Of a DNA stretch of 64,000 nt, positions 63,935 through 64,000 are shown in pieces (position 1 is the first letter of the stretch; each line of letters begins with the position of its first letter). The DNA is from CAZAMP01 sp964486455. Its GTDB lineage: Bacteria > Eisenbacteria > RBG-16-71-46 > CAZAMP01. A program made the translations under genes and the position numbers. The stretch is from contig CAZAMP010000019.1 of the NCBI GenBank assembly GCA_964486455.1, positions 11,179-75,178 of the forward strand, given 5' to 3'. The notes under the pieces were generated by a model, which was given only the letters and a program-made list of their open reading frames with translations, ran no database searches and was not told where the DNA came from.

Positions 63935-64000
63935 TGTGGCGATTGCCCGGAAGTCCATTTTTGTGATCGTCAAATCGGGTCGTTTCTCCCGAGTCGGTTT

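Noticed and set aside
63935..64000. Further gene or RNA at the right edge
   Set aside because: Only 66 bases, with a short T-run but no stem, frame or promoter I can support.

Overview
The window is GC-rich DNA from a diderm, LPS-making bacterium. It carries a near-complete lipid A/Kdo block (lpxD, an lpxC-fabZ fusion, lpxA, lpxB, waaA, lpxK), BamA, Skp, Lol and Lnt. The LpxC-FabZ fusion is typical of the FCB (Fibrobacterota-Chlorobiota-Bacteroidota) superphylum and its uncultured relatives. The mcsA-mcsB-clpC operon and the DUF512-der-plsY-gpsA order are also seen in Firmicutes. The right end carries dissimilatory sulfur-metabolism genes. I read it as an uncultured FCB-like lineage with a dsr pathway; the phylum cannot be fixed from this window.

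Layout: (1) 1-8.9 kb: end of a PQQ-like beta-propeller gene, secA, trmFO-xerC-argF-lipoprotein-dapF. (2) 8.9-14.4 kb: rpsT on the minus strand, divergent from a Gfo/Idh/MocA oxidoreductase-lnt pair; then asd-ecfT-truA. (3) 14.6-23 kb: fsa-htrA-purB-purL-purQ-purS-like-lysS, where the PurS-like gene appears to hold two PurS repeats. (4) 23-31.6 kb: lolC-lolD-mcsA-mcsB, clpC, bamA. (5) 31.9-41 kb: skp and the lipid A/Kdo genes, with a Gfo/Idh/MocA dehydrogenase between lpxA and lpxB. (6) 41-48.8 kb: a minus-strand lipoprotein, then nadB, a Minf_1886-type protein, a family 9 glycosyltransferase, a Rossmann-GAF-GAF protein, mutL and miaA. (7) 48.8-58 kb: tRNA-Gly(CCC), DUF512, der, plsY, gpsA, a MerR regulator, tRNA-Pro(GGG), surE, pcm, a COG2426 membrane protein, tRNA-Pro(CGG), acyP, a sigma-70 factor and apt. 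(8) 58-64 kb: siroheme genes on the minus strand, then a DsrD-like small protein, DsrL and DsrN on the plus strand, and DsrC on the minus strand.

How the genes fit together: the last 6 kb is the most specialised part. CobA and the CysG-N-type enzyme would make siroheme. DsrN is known to amidate siroheme for the DsrAB sulfite reductase. DsrL moves electrons between NAD(P)H and DsrAB, and DsrC is the DsrAB sulfur-carrier substrate. DsrAB itself is not in the window. The DsrD-like protein, if real, suggests the reductive direction. Most of the rest is housekeeping and envelope biogenesis, in tightly packed operons with many 4-base ATGA/GTGA stop-start overlaps.

Almost all genes are on the plus strand. 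No insertion sequence, prophage or CRISPR array was seen. Promoters found by eye follow one pattern, TTGnnn, a 16-18 base gap, then TAnnnT, often with an upstream TGn. A short dispersed repeat occurs three times in two intergenic gaps.
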